NCBI GenBank assembly: GCA_036009045.1
Contig: DASYML010000019.1
Coordinates: 1 to 13,150, forward strand
From: DASYML01 sp036009045
GTDB lineage: Bacteria > Acidobacteriota > Blastocatellia > Pyrinomonadales > Pyrinomonadaceae
DNA: 13,150 nt
Direction: 5' to 3'
Under the pieces are notes generated by a model that was not told the origin of the DNA, did not search any database, and was given only the letters and a program-made list of their open reading frames with translations. The translations under genes were made by a program, and so were the position numbers. Shown here piece by piece: positions 6,120 through 13,150 of this stretch (the stretch's first letter is position 1; the number at the start of each line of letters is the position of its first letter).

Positions 6120-7250
6120 ATGCGCGTTCTACATATCCACAGCGGCAATCTATACGGCGGAGTCGAAACGCTGCTCGTCACGCTCGCCAGACATCGCCAC
6201 CTGTGCCCCGCGATGGAGCCGCATTTCGCGCTCTGCTTTGACGGACGCCTGCATCAAGAATTAAAAGCCGCAGCCGTGCCCGTCGAATTACTGGGCCAGG
6301 TTCGCATCAGGAAATTGACGAGCGTCCTCAAGGCGCGAAGAAGATTGCGCGCGCTCCTGCGCGATGAGAAATTCGATGCGGTCGTGTGTCATTCATCATG
6401 GTCGCAAGCTCTCTTCGGGCCTGTCGCGCGCGATGCTCAAGTGCCTCTGGTCTTCTGGCTGCATAATATTGCGAACGGTCGGCACTGGCTCGAACGCCTG
6501 GGCCGTAGAACGCCGCCGGACCTCGCCCTCTGCAACAGCAAATTCACCGCCGCGACTCTGGGACATCTCTACCCGCATGTGCATGGCGAAATATTTTATT
6601 ACCCGGTCGCCCCGCCCTCGCAGACATTCAACGGCGAGGAGCGGGCCGCGACCCGCGCCGAATTCCAGACCCCGGCGGATGCCACCGTCATTATCCAGAC
6701 CAGCCGCATGGAAGCCTGGAAGGGTCAGGCGCTTCATCTGGAAGCGTTGGGACTCCTGAAGGATGTTCCCGGCTGGGTCTCATGGCAGATCGGCGGGGCA
6801 CAGCGACCGGAAGAGATGAATTACGTGTCCGAGTTGAAGAAGCGGGCCATCGAACTTGGCATCTCGGACCGCGTGCGCTTTGTGGGCCAGCGCGTGGATG
6901 TCTCGCGCCTCCTGGCTGCGGCGGACATTCACTGTCAGCCGAATCTTGGACCAGAGCCGTTCGGCATCGCGTTTATCGAAGCGCTCTACGCACGGTTGCC
7001 CGTCGTCACGACATCCATCGGAGGCGCATGTGAGATTGTAGACGACTCCTGCGGCGTGCTCGTGCCTGCGGGCGAGGCGTCTGCGCTGGCTGCATCCCTG
7101 CGGAACTTGATTGAGGATCAAACATTACGTCTCAAACTTGGAGCCAACGGTCCTTCACGCGCATCCTCTATATGTTATCCCTCGACACAGATGGCCCAGC
7201 TTAAAGACCTGCTCGCTATGACTGCTCAACGCGAGGCCGTCAACGCATGA
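6120..7250 (+). CDS. GT4-family (GT-B fold) glycosyltransferase 2
   Basis: A 376-residue enzyme of the same superfamily as its upstream neighbour, probably adding the next sugar of the repeat unit. It begins MRVLHIHSG with GGVE at 13-16. The donor-site signature SRMEAWKG (195-202) has Arg196 and Lys201, and E-x7-E is EPFGIAFIE (279-287). I chose ATG 6120, 16 bases after the previous stop. The frame is open upstream to 5979, but that part overlaps glycosyltransferase 1 and reads as arginine-rich out-of-frame sequence, and family members begin at the MRVLHIHSG strand. No clear ribosome binding site is present, which suggests coupling to the upstream gene. The stop overlaps the methyltransferase start by four bases (ATGA). 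Sugar specificity is unknown. Confidence 0.92.
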   Translation: MRVLHIHSGNLYGGVETLLVTLARHRHLCPAMEPHFALCFDGRLHQELKAAAVPVELLGQVRIRKLTSVLKARRRLRALLRDEKFDAVVCHSSWSQALFGPVARDAQVPLVFWLHNIANGRHWLERLGRRTPPDLALCNSKFTAATLGHLYPHVHGEIFYYPVAPPSQTFNGEERAATRAEFQTPADATVIIQTSRMEAWKGQALHLEALGLLKDVPGWVSWQIGGAQRPEEMNYVSELKKRAIELGISDRVRFVGQRVDVSRLLAAADIHCQPNLGPEPFGIAFIEALYARLPVVTTSIGGACEIVDDSCGVLVPAGEASALAASLRNLIEDQTLRLKLGANGPSRASSICYPSTQMAQLKDLLAMTAQREAVNA

Positions 7251-7927
7251 GCGCAAGGACCTGCGCCGCTCAGACGAGCGTCGAAACGCGAGCGCGACAG
7301 AGCCTTGGCACGAGCGACGCGGCTATCTACGAGATGGTCCGTGTCGCGCTGGAAGGCCGCCATGATGTTGGGGGCGTGCTCGTTGATGTCGGCTGCGGAG
7401 CGGGTCTCTTATGGCCCGTCTTGCGGGAACGCTTCACGCGCTACGTGGGGGTTGATGTCGTGCGTTATGAAGGTTTTCCGCACGATGCAGAGTTCACGCA
7501 AATTAATCTTGAGAGCGGCGCAGCGCCTTTGCCGGACGGGTGCGCGGATGTGGCTGCCGCTGTCGAAACTATAGAGCATCTGGAGAATCCTCGCGCGCTG
7601 GTGCGTGAACTGTTGCGGCTCGCTCAGCCGAACGGCTGGGTCGTCGTCACGACGCCCAATCAACTGAGCCTTCTGAGTCTCTTAACGCTCGTCGTCAAAC
7701 ATCGCTTCGCCGCATTTCAAGACGTGCATTACCCGGCGCACCTGACGGCGCTGCTGGAAGTGGACCTCGCACGCATCGCGGCGGAGTGCGGCTTGAGCGA
7801 GATTCACATCGCATACAGTTTGCAGGGACGCATTGTGCTCACGCCCTGGCACTATCCGAAATTTCTCTCGAAACTTTTTCCACGCGCGCTCTCCGATAAC
7901 CTGCTTTTAATCGGGAGGAAGCCTTGA
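7247..7927 (+). CDS. Class I SAM-dependent methyltransferase
   Basis: A 226-residue Rossmann-fold methyltransferase of the Methyltransf_11/23 style. Motif I is VDVGCGAG (46-53), followed by the acidic residue that binds the SAM ribose, Asp70 in YVGVD (66-70). The post-motif region has VETIEHLENP starting at 106, typical of small-molecule O- or C-methyltransferases, and VVVTTPN follows. The start overlaps the stop of glycosyltransferase 2 as ATGA, with GAGG 10 bases upstream (7233-7236). Within a polysaccharide operon the likely substrate is a sugar residue or a nucleotide- or lipid-linked glycan, but the sequence does not settle that. No membrane segments are evident. Confidence 0.88.
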   Translation: MSARTCAAQTSVETRARQSLGTSDAAIYEMVRVALEGRHDVGGVLVDVGCGAGLLWPVLRERFTRYVGVDVVRYEGFPHDAEFTQINLESGAAPLPDGCADVAAAVETIEHLENPRALVRELLRLAQPNGWVVVTTPNQLSLLSLLTLVVKHRFAAFQDVHYPAHLTALLEVDLARIAAECGLSEIHIAYSLQGRIVLTPWHYPKFLSKLFPRALSDNLLLIGRKP

Positions 7928-8856
7928 TGAGCGAGAGCGAATTACGCGCTGCGCCCGCGTGGGTGCGCGTGGCGGCGAGTGTGATTTCGCAACTCCCTCT
8001 GGGGCGTTACAGGGCCATCAATCGTCTCTGCCGGAAACCGCCTGCGGCCTTCTTGATGCGACTGCCGGAAGAGTTGGGCGGCTCTCTCTTTCATTGCGAC
8101 CTGCGCGACGGTATCTCGCGCGAGGTCTGCTTCACAGGCCATTACGAGCCGCAGGTGACGGCCCTCGTGCGCGCGATTCTCAAGCCCGGCATGACCTTCG
8201 TGGACGTGGGCGCGAACTGGGGCTATTTCACTTTGCTGGCGGCGAATCTGGTCGGGCCTGGCGGGCGCGTGCTGGGACTCGAACCAGACCCGCGCCTCTT
8301 CAAGATTCTTGGGGAGAATGTCCGGCGCGGCGAATTGGACCAGGTCACTGTCCTGCCTCTGGCGGCGGCGGATAAGGCTGGCGTGTTGACGCTCGCGGGT
8401 TATGATGAGAGGGAAGAGAATTTCGGTCTCTCTCGCATCATCGCCAACCCAGGCGACGCTCGTCTGACGTTTCAAGTCGGGGCCAACACTCTGGACCATT
8501 TATTCGATGAACATAAAGTGACGGCGATTGACCTCCTGAAGATGGACATAGAGGGCGCGGAAGCCTTCGCCTTCGCGGGCCTCATTGATTCACTGGCCGC
8601 GCGCAGGGTCAAGCGCCTGCTGCTCGAACTTCACCCGCGACAGTTGGCGGAGCATGGCAGCCACGCGAGCGTCATTATCAATCAATTACATGAAGCTGGT
8701 TATAGAGCATGGACCATAGATCACTCGCCGGGGGCGATGCGGCGCGCGGCATACGGGGGCGGCGAAAGCATGACGGCGTGGCTGCATCCCTTCATCGCTT
8801 CGGAAGAGTTGGACGCGTGGCCTCATCAACTCTGGCTGGCCCCCGGTATTGAATAG
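7927..8856 (+). CDS. FkbM-family SAM-dependent methyltransferase
   Basis: A 309-residue protein whose C-terminal two thirds match the FkbM methyltransferase domain. The SAM-binding motif FVDVGANWGYF contains Asp93 and Gly95; the acidic residue is in LEPD (Glu119, Asp121), and the family hallmark LLKMDIEGAE ends at Glu212. Known FkbM members O-methylate hydroxyl groups of polyketides and, in surface-glycan loci, sugars. ATG 7927 is preferred, with GGAGG (7914-7918) eight bases upstream; TTG 7924 would add one residue. It overlaps the previous stop as TGATG, so the two methyltransferases are coupled and probably modify the same polymer. The first ~50 residues are basic and amphipathic but show no clear signal peptide. 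Confidence 0.9.
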   Translation: MSESELRAAPAWVRVAASVISQLPLGRYRAINRLCRKPPAAFLMRLPEELGGSLFHCDLRDGISREVCFTGHYEPQVTALVRAILKPGMTFVDVGANWGYFTLLAANLVGPGGRVLGLEPDPRLFKILGENVRRGELDQVTVLPLAAADKAGVLTLAGYDEREENFGLSRIIANPGDARLTFQVGANTLDHLFDEHKVTAIDLLKMDIEGAEAFAFAGLIDSLAARRVKRLLLELHPRQLAEHGSHASVIINQLHEAGYRAWTIDHSPGAMRRAAYGGGESMTAWLHPFIASEELDAWPHQLWLAPGIE

Positions 8857-8864
8857 CAACGCGC

Positions 8865-10214
8865 ATGTCTTTATACCTCTGCCTGCTCTCTTTCATCCTG
8901 TGCTACCTGATAGGCCGTCGCTCGCTGCATGGCGGGCTGGCCGTGCTGTTTGGAGTCGGGTACCTGTACGGCATCGTGCGTGCCAATCTGCCTGAGACGT
9001 TCTCTCACTTTATCTTCGATGCCGGGGTGATAGGTTTATACGCGGCGCAGTTGTTCCGCCCTTTGAGCCTCATGCAGCGCGAGCGCATGAAGGCTCTGCG
9101 GCCCTGGCTTGAATTTTTGATGATCTGGCCGCTGCTGCTCTTTTTCCTTCCCATTCAGGACATCCTGATTCAGTTCGTAGGCTTGCGCGGGAACATTTTT
9201 CTGCTGCCGTTTCTACTGTTCGGCGCGCGTCTTGAGCCTGAAGCAAAATACAAACTCGCGCTCTGGATCGCGGGGTTGAACGTGCTGGCGCTGGCCTTCG
9301 CGGGCGCGGAATTCTTTCTCGGCGTCGAGAGATTCTTTCCCTATAATGAGGTCACCAAACTGATTTATCTAAGCCGGGATGTGAGCGATCATACGGCGTT
9401 TCGCATTCCCTCGACCTTCGTCACGGCCCATGCTTTCGGCGGGACGATGATTATTACGATGCCCTTCATCCTCGGCGCGCTGGTCCAGAAACACAAGCCG
9501 TCTTTGCATGGTCAACTGTTGCTGTGCGGGCTGGTGGCCTCGATGATAGGAGTCTTGCTCTCAGCCGCGCGTTTGCCCTTTCTGGTCGCCTGCGTCCTGA
9601 TTATCGTGACCACCTTTTCGCTGCGGACGAAGTTCGGATACGCGACCGGATGGCTGCTCATGCTATGCGCTATCGGCTGGATGGCTTCGAGCGAACAACG
9701 TTTGCAACGCTTCATGGAACTGCGCGACACGGACATGGTCGCGGAGCGTATCTCTTGGAGCGTCAACATGACTTTCTTCGAGATCGCGGCCAGGTATCCT
9801 TTCGGCAACGGGCTGGGCGGAGGCGGGACCAGTATTCCTTATTTCCTGCGAGATAGAATTGACAGCCCCGTGCTGATGGAGAACGAATACGCGCGCATCC
9901 TGCTTGAGCAGGGAATACTGGGCCTTATTATCTGGGTCGCGTTCATCACCTGGCTGCTGACGCGTCGCAGCGATAACCGCTTTGATTCATGGTATGTCGG
10001 GCGCAGGCTCGCCTGGGTCGCCTGCGCCGCATCTTTCGGGACGGGGTTAATCGGCACGGGTCTGCTCACCTCCGTGCCGCATTCCTGTTTATTACTCTTG
10101 CTGGCCGGGTGGGTCGCCGCCGAGCAGCCTTCGAGCGCAGAAGCATCTGCCTCCACAGAGCCGCGTGCGGAGTTGGACCATCACACACACATCCCGACCA
10201 GACAATATGGCTGA
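8865..10214 (+). CDS. Wzy-like polysaccharide polymerase / O-antigen ligase family membrane protein
   Basis: A 449-residue protein dominated by hydrophobic segments, roughly ten to twelve membrane spans by eye. RYPFGNGLGGGG (310-321) lies in a longer polar loop, as in the Wzy_C/O-antigen ligase superfamily, where a large periplasmic loop carries the reaction. A hydrophilic C-terminal tail of about 30 residues ends HHTHIPTRQYG. In a Wzx/Wzy system this protein would join flipped repeat units in the periplasm. WaaL-type ligases share the fold, so ligase activity cannot be excluded, but the accompanying export and kinase genes favour polymerase. The start is eight bases after the FkbM stop and has no clear ribosome binding site. 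The stop overlaps the next gene by eight bases. Confidence 0.85.
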   Translation: MSLYLCLLSFILCYLIGRRSLHGGLAVLFGVGYLYGIVRANLPETFSHFIFDAGVIGLYAAQLFRPLSLMQRERMKALRPWLEFLMIWPLLLFFLPIQDILIQFVGLRGNIFLLPFLLFGARLEPEAKYKLALWIAGLNVLALAFAGAEFFLGVERFFPYNEVTKLIYLSRDVSDHTAFRIPSTFVTAHAFGGTMIITMPFILGALVQKHKPSLHGQLLLCGLVASMIGVLLSAARLPFLVACVLIIVTTFSLRTKFGYATGWLLMLCAIGWMASSEQRLQRFMELRDTDMVAERISWSVNMTFFEIAARYPFGNGLGGGGTSIPYFLRDRIDSPVLMENEYARILLEQGILGLIIWVAFITWLLTRRSDNRFDSWYVGRRLAWVACAASFGTGLIGTGLLTSVPHSCLLLLLAGWVAAEQPSSAEASASTEPRAELDHHTHIPTRQYG

Positions 10215-11469
10215 GCGAGCGGGGCCGTTGATGACAGATAATTGGACCGGTATGGCGGATAATTGGACCAGTGCGGCGAGTCCCTGGGTGATGATTGCCG
10301 GAGGGTTTCACCAGCGGGGCGGGATGGATAAGGCTAATGCCGCGCTGGCCCAATATCTCGCGGAGCGTGGGACGCCCGTCCATCTGGTCGCGCACCGGAT
10401 TGACCCGCTCATCTTGAAGCACCCGCTGGTGACGGCGCATCTCGTCCCGCGCCCGCTCAAATCATTCCTGCTCGGTGAGCTATGTCTTGAATGGTACGGA
10501 CGAGCGACGGCCATGCGTGTCACTTCGCGTTGGCCCAACGCGCGCGTGCTGGTCAATGGAGGCAACTGCAAGTGGAACGATTTGAACTGGGTCCATTTCG
10601 TCCATCACGCCTGGGAGAATCGGGACCGGCGTGCGCCCGCGTGGTTTAGCATGAAAGACAGGCTCACAAGATTTTTAGCGAAGAGACGCGAGCGCAATGC
10701 TCTCAACCACGCGCGGATTGTGCTGGCTAATTCCGAACGCACGCGCAACGATTTGATAGCTCATTTCAAACTCGACCCGCGACGAGTTTTCAACGTCTAT
10801 TTAGGCTCAGACTCTTTCTCAAAAGCCGTCACGCCGCGCGAAAGAGTCTTAGCGCGCGACTGGCTCGGCATTCCTGAGAGACGCCCGCTCGTCGTCTTTA
10901 TAGGTGCCCTCGGCCACGATCAGAGAAAGGGTTTCGACGTTCTCTGGTCGGCATGGCGCAGGCTCTGCGAGTCGTCCTCATGGGATGCTGAGTTGGTCGT
11001 GGCGGGTGACGGTGGCGGCCTCGCGCGTTGGAAAACGTTGGTTGAAAAAAGCCCTTTCGCTGGCCGCGTTCGCCTTCTTGGTTTTACAGAGCGCGTCCCT
11101 GATTTGCTGGCGGCGGCTGATTTGCTTGTCAGCCCTGTGCGCTATGAGGCTTACGGGTTGAACGTGCAGGAGGCCATCTGTCGGGGCGTTCCGGCGATGG
11201 TCTCCGCGTGCGCGGGAATCGCGGAGCGTTATCCTCAAGACCTTCTCGAAATGGTCCTGCCTGATGCGGAGGACGTGGGCGATCTCGTCACGCGCATGTT
11301 GCGCTGGCGCTCGAAGATGGACCAGTGGAAAATAAGTTTTGCGCCGCTCGCGTTGACGCTGAGGAATCACACCTGGAATGACATGGCCCGCGAGATTGTC
11401 TCTGTGGTCGAGCATGAAGGGTTGGCTGGCGAGCCTTCTTGCTTCGCCGTCTCAACTGAAACGGCCTGA
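10207..11469 (+). CDS. GT4-family (GT-B fold) glycosyltransferase 3
   Basis: A 420-residue retaining-type glycosyltransferase, more distant from the other two. The fold begins at VMIAGGFHQRGGMDKAN (28-44). The donor-site region is GALGHDQRKGFD (Lys241), a variant signature, and E-x7-E is EAYGLNVQE (314-322). The start is uncertain: ATG 10207 overlaps the polymerase stop by eight bases, while ATGs at 10231, 10252 and 10291 are in frame, and none has a good ribosome binding site. Residues 9-22 are a 7-codon tandem duplication (MTDNWTG, MADNWTS) that family members would not need. Its place after the polymerase gene, away from the other two enzymes, suggests it acts at a different step or on a side branch. 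Substrate unknown. Confidence 0.88.
   Translation: MAERAGPLMTDNWTGMADNWTSAASPWVMIAGGFHQRGGMDKANAALAQYLAERGTPVHLVAHRIDPLILKHPLVTAHLVPRPLKSFLLGELCLEWYGRATAMRVTSRWPNARVLVNGGNCKWNDLNWVHFVHHAWENRDRRAPAWFSMKDRLTRFLAKRRERNALNHARIVLANSERTRNDLIAHFKLDPRRVFNVYLGSDSFSKAVTPRERVLARDWLGIPERRPLVVFIGALGHDQRKGFDVLWSAWRRLCESSSWDAELVVAGDGGGLARWKTLVEKSPFAGRVRLLGFTERVPDLLAAADLLVSPVRYEAYGLNVQEAICRGVPAMVSACAGIAERYPQDLLEMVLPDAEDVGDLVTRMLRWRSKMDQWKISFAPLALTLRNHTWNDMAREIVSVVEHEGLAGEPSCFAVSTETA
10231..10272 (+). repeat. 21-bp tandem duplication at the start of glycosyltransferase 3
   Basis: Bases 10231-10251 and 10252-10272 are adjacent copies, 18 of 21 identical, each beginning with ATG and encoding MTDNWTG and MADNWTS. 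Being a multiple of three it keeps the frame. It lies upstream of the recognisable fold, and each copy supplies a possible start codon. Confidence 0.8.
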
Positions 11470-11533
11470 TAATGTCTCTCTTTATATCGTTTCTCTCTTT
11501 TATGAAAATTTCACGGAAGCTGTTGTTATCGAG
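11470..11533. other. AT- and pyrimidine-rich gap before the flippase gene
   Basis: This 64-base gap is the only clear break in the tight block from 4877 on. The string TCTCTCTTT occurs twice (11475-11483 and 11492-11500) and TTTATAT lies at 11481-11487. The flippase frame has no ATG, GTG or TTG between here and the proposed start, and ATGs at 11472 and 11502 are out of frame. A weak internal promoter or an mRNA feature is possible. Confidence 0.4.
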
Positions 11534-13072
11534 ATGAGCCGGACGAGACGCTTTTTGGGCGGCATCACACTGGGCTATGCGAGCCAGGTCTTAACCACTC
11601 TGGTCGGACTGTGGCTCACGCCTTTTCTGCTCCGTCATATAGGCCAGCGCGATTACGGATTGTGGCTCGTCGGCACGCAGCTGATGTTCTACCTCGCATT
11701 AATGGACCTGGGCGTTGTCGCTCTCTTGCCGAGAGAGACAGCCCTCGCGACGGGGCGAGCCGCCGGGTCCGACGAGACAACGGAGGTGGCGCAGGTCGTC
11801 GGACATTCCGCGCGGATTGTGCTCTGGCAGATGCCTTTCGTGATGCTGGCGGTCGTCGTCGCGTGGTTGATGATGCCCGCCGATTGGACAGGGCTGCGCT
11901 ATCCAATCGGAGTGGTCCTGATAAGTTTCGTAGTGGCGTTCCCTTTGCGAATCTTCGGCGCGGTGCTGCACGGCTTGCAGGACCTGGTCTTTCTGGGCAG
12001 AGCGGGCATCGCCGCTTATGTCGCGAGCACTGCGCTGACAATCGGACTGGTCTTCGCGGGTCTGGGCCTGTACGCGCTGGCAGTCGGCTGGGCGACGATG
12101 CAAATCATCAACGGGAGCGCAGGATATTATCGCCTCCGCACGCACTTTCCTGGGATGCTCCCGCGTCGTCTGCCGAAGTTGCCCTGGACAGCTTTTCGTC
12201 GCCGCTTCACACAGGGCTTCTGGGTGAGCGCCAATCAGGTCGCGCAGGTCTTGCTGTTCGGTACGGATATTCTCATCATCGGCAAACTCTTCGGACCGGC
12301 GGCGGTGGTCCCATATGTCTGCACGGGGAAGTTGGTGAGCGTGCTCACGAACCAGCCACAGATGTTGATGCAGTCGGCTGGACCTGCATTGAGCCAGATG
12401 AGAACGCGCGAGCCGCGCGAGCGGCTGTCGCAGGTCTGCATCGCGCTCGGCCAGGCGATGTTGATGTTGAGCGGCGCGGTGGTCTGCGTCGTGCTCGCGG
12501 TCAACCATGGATTTGTCTCGCGCTGGGTGGGCGAGAATCAATACGGCGGATTCTGGCTGACGATTCTGCTGCTCCTGAGCATGCTGCTGCGCCACTGGAA
12601 TCTGACGGTCGGTTATACGCTGTTCTGCTTCGGCCACGAGCGGCGCTTGTGCCTGACGGCTTTGCTCGACGGGATGTTGAGCGTCGGCGCGGTGGTCCTG
12701 CTGGTGTGGCTTTACGGGTTGGCTGGCGCTCCGCTCGGCATGATCGTGGGGGTCTGCCTGATCAGCTTGCCCGCGAACCTTTCGGCGCTGGCGGGGGAAA
12801 GCGGGATGAGTTTGTGGAAATTGGTCCAGCCATTGTCCGCCTGGTTCGTTCGCTTCGTCTTGCTCGGCGGCCTCGTCACCGCGCTCGCGAGAATCTGGAT
12901 ACCGAACACCGTCGGGTTGCTCGTCCTGACGGCGACACTCGTCGCGCTCGTTTACGCGGCGTTGATGTTTCCACTGACGCTGCAATCACCGCTGGGCGAT
13001 TACGTGCGGCCTCGTTTGTTCCCCTTGAGGACGAGAGTGTTCCGGGTCCTGCGTTTGAGTAACACCGCTTGA
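11534..13072 (+). CDS. Wzx-like polysaccharide flippase (MOP/PST superfamily)
   Basis: A 512-residue integral membrane protein with about 12-14 hydrophobic spans by eye, expected to move the lipid-linked repeat unit from the cytoplasmic to the periplasmic face. The opening GGITLGYASQVLTTLVGLWLTPFLLRHIG followed by DYGLW (residues ~41-45) is the typical first span and loop of Wzx/RfbX and MATE-like exporters, and basic loops such as RRRFTQGFWVSANQ recur before later spans. ATG 11534 is the only sensible start: the upstream open frame to 11378 overlaps glycosyltransferase 3 and lacks this family's sequence. The ribosome binding site is weak (GGAAG about 15 bases upstream). The length fits the family. 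It is the last gene of the cluster in this window. Confidence 0.9.
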   Translation: MSRTRRFLGGITLGYASQVLTTLVGLWLTPFLLRHIGQRDYGLWLVGTQLMFYLALMDLGVVALLPRETALATGRAAGSDETTEVAQVVGHSARIVLWQMPFVMLAVVVAWLMMPADWTGLRYPIGVVLISFVVAFPLRIFGAVLHGLQDLVFLGRAGIAAYVASTALTIGLVFAGLGLYALAVGWATMQIINGSAGYYRLRTHFPGMLPRRLPKLPWTAFRRRFTQGFWVSANQVAQVLLFGTDILIIGKLFGPAAVVPYVCTGKLVSVLTNQPQMLMQSAGPALSQMRTREPRERLSQVCIALGQAMLMLSGAVVCVVLAVNHGFVSRWVGENQYGGFWLTILLLLSMLLRHWNLTVGYTLFCFGHERRLCLTALLDGMLSVGAVVLLVWLYGLAGAPLGMIVGVCLISLPANLSALAGESGMSLWKLVQPLSAWFVRFVLLGGLVTALARIWIPNTVGLLVLTATLVALVYAALMFPLTLQSPLGDYVRPRLFPLRTRVFRVLRLSNTA

Positions 13073-13150
13073 GAGAACTTCAGACAGATAGTGGTTTAGT
13101 TTGTACTTGAGTGCATATGAAAGAAGAGTTCACCACCGCAGACACAAGGG
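13073..13150. other. Intergenic sequence after the flippase, right edge
   Basis: Seventy-eight bases with no obvious terminator hairpin. It includes GTGGTT...TACTTGAG (13091-13111), which resembles the repeat at 181-200, and an ATG at 13117 opening a frame that runs off the window (MKEEFTTADTR), too short to judge. The end, 13129-13150, reads TTCACCACCGCAGACACAAGGG approximately and recalls dispersed intergenic repeats, from memory only. Confidence 0.4.
13091..13111 (+). promoter_or_regulatory. Operator-like sequence resembling the upstream direct repeat
   Basis: GTGGTT (13091-13096) and TACTTGAG (13104-13111) match GTGGTT (181-186) and TACTTGAG (193-200), with a spacer of 7 instead of 6 bases. 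Both sites are intergenic and lie on the same strand as the genes. A shared regulator site is possible, but one partial copy is weak support. Confidence 0.35.

Noticed and set aside
11378..11533. N-terminal extension of the flippase
   Set aside because: It overlaps glycosyltransferase 3 and reads as non-family sequence; ATG 11534 fits the known start of such flippases.
11611..13062. A 483-codon plus-strand frame and a 428-codon minus-strand frame (11699-12985) over the flippase gene
   Set aside because: Both are Arg/Gly/Ala- or Gln/Asp/His-rich with no domain pattern or membrane spans, while the third frame gives a full-length flippase with all expected hydrophobic segments.
1..13150. CRISPR array, tRNA, rRNA, insertion sequence or prophage
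   Set aside because: No regularly spaced repeats, no tRNA-like cloverleaf or rRNA sequence, and no transposase, integrase or phage protein was seen on either strand.

Overview
The window holds one strand-uniform gene block for making and exporting an extracellular polysaccharide (EPS or capsule) by the Wzx/Wzy-dependent route. A small stand-alone LuxR-type DNA-binding protein precedes it. The DNA is GC-rich in the genes and AT-richer in the first ~575 bases. The tyrosine-kinase copolymerase is a single fused chain and the export protein has a signal peptide, so the host is a diderm bacterium. Codon use and protein style suggest Acidobacteriota or a similar soil or metagenomic lineage, but that is a weak inference from memory.

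Layout, all on the + strand: 1-587 has no convincing gene but carries a 24-bp-period direct repeat (157-204) and short inverted repeats. 588-851 is the LuxR/GerE protein. 852-1207 is a non-coding gap with two strong perfect inverted repeats (884-913 and 1056-1118). 1208-2254 is a Wza-like export protein. 2255-2431 is a gap with an inverted repeat and an 8-bp tandem repeat. 2432-4858 is a Wzc-like polysaccharide copolymerase/tyrosine autokinase. Then follow two GT4 glycosyltransferases (4877-6103 and 6120-7250), a class I SAM methyltransferase (7247-7927), an FkbM-family methyltransferase (7927-8856), a Wzy/ligase-like membrane protein (8865-10214), a third GT4 enzyme (10207-11469) and a Wzx-like flippase (11534-13072). 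The last 78 bases are intergenic.

From the kinase to the third glycosyltransferase, spacing is 18 bases or less or the genes overlap (ATGA, TGATG and an 8-base overlap), which implies one polycistronic, translationally coupled unit. Inferred division of labour: the GT4 enzymes add sugars to a lipid-linked repeat unit, the methyltransferases decorate it, the flippase turns it outward, the polymerase joins units, the kinase controls chain length and gating, and the export protein carries the polymer across the periplasm and outer membrane. Missing from the window are an initiating sugar-phosphate transferase, a Wzb-like phosphatase and nucleotide-sugar genes.

I do not see a wholly new system. 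The points most worth a second look are the hairpin-rich leader between the regulator and the export gene, the operator-like repeat that recurs beyond the far end of the cluster, an export protein that appears to lack the outer-membrane helix, and a 7-codon tandem duplication at the start of the third glycosyltransferase.
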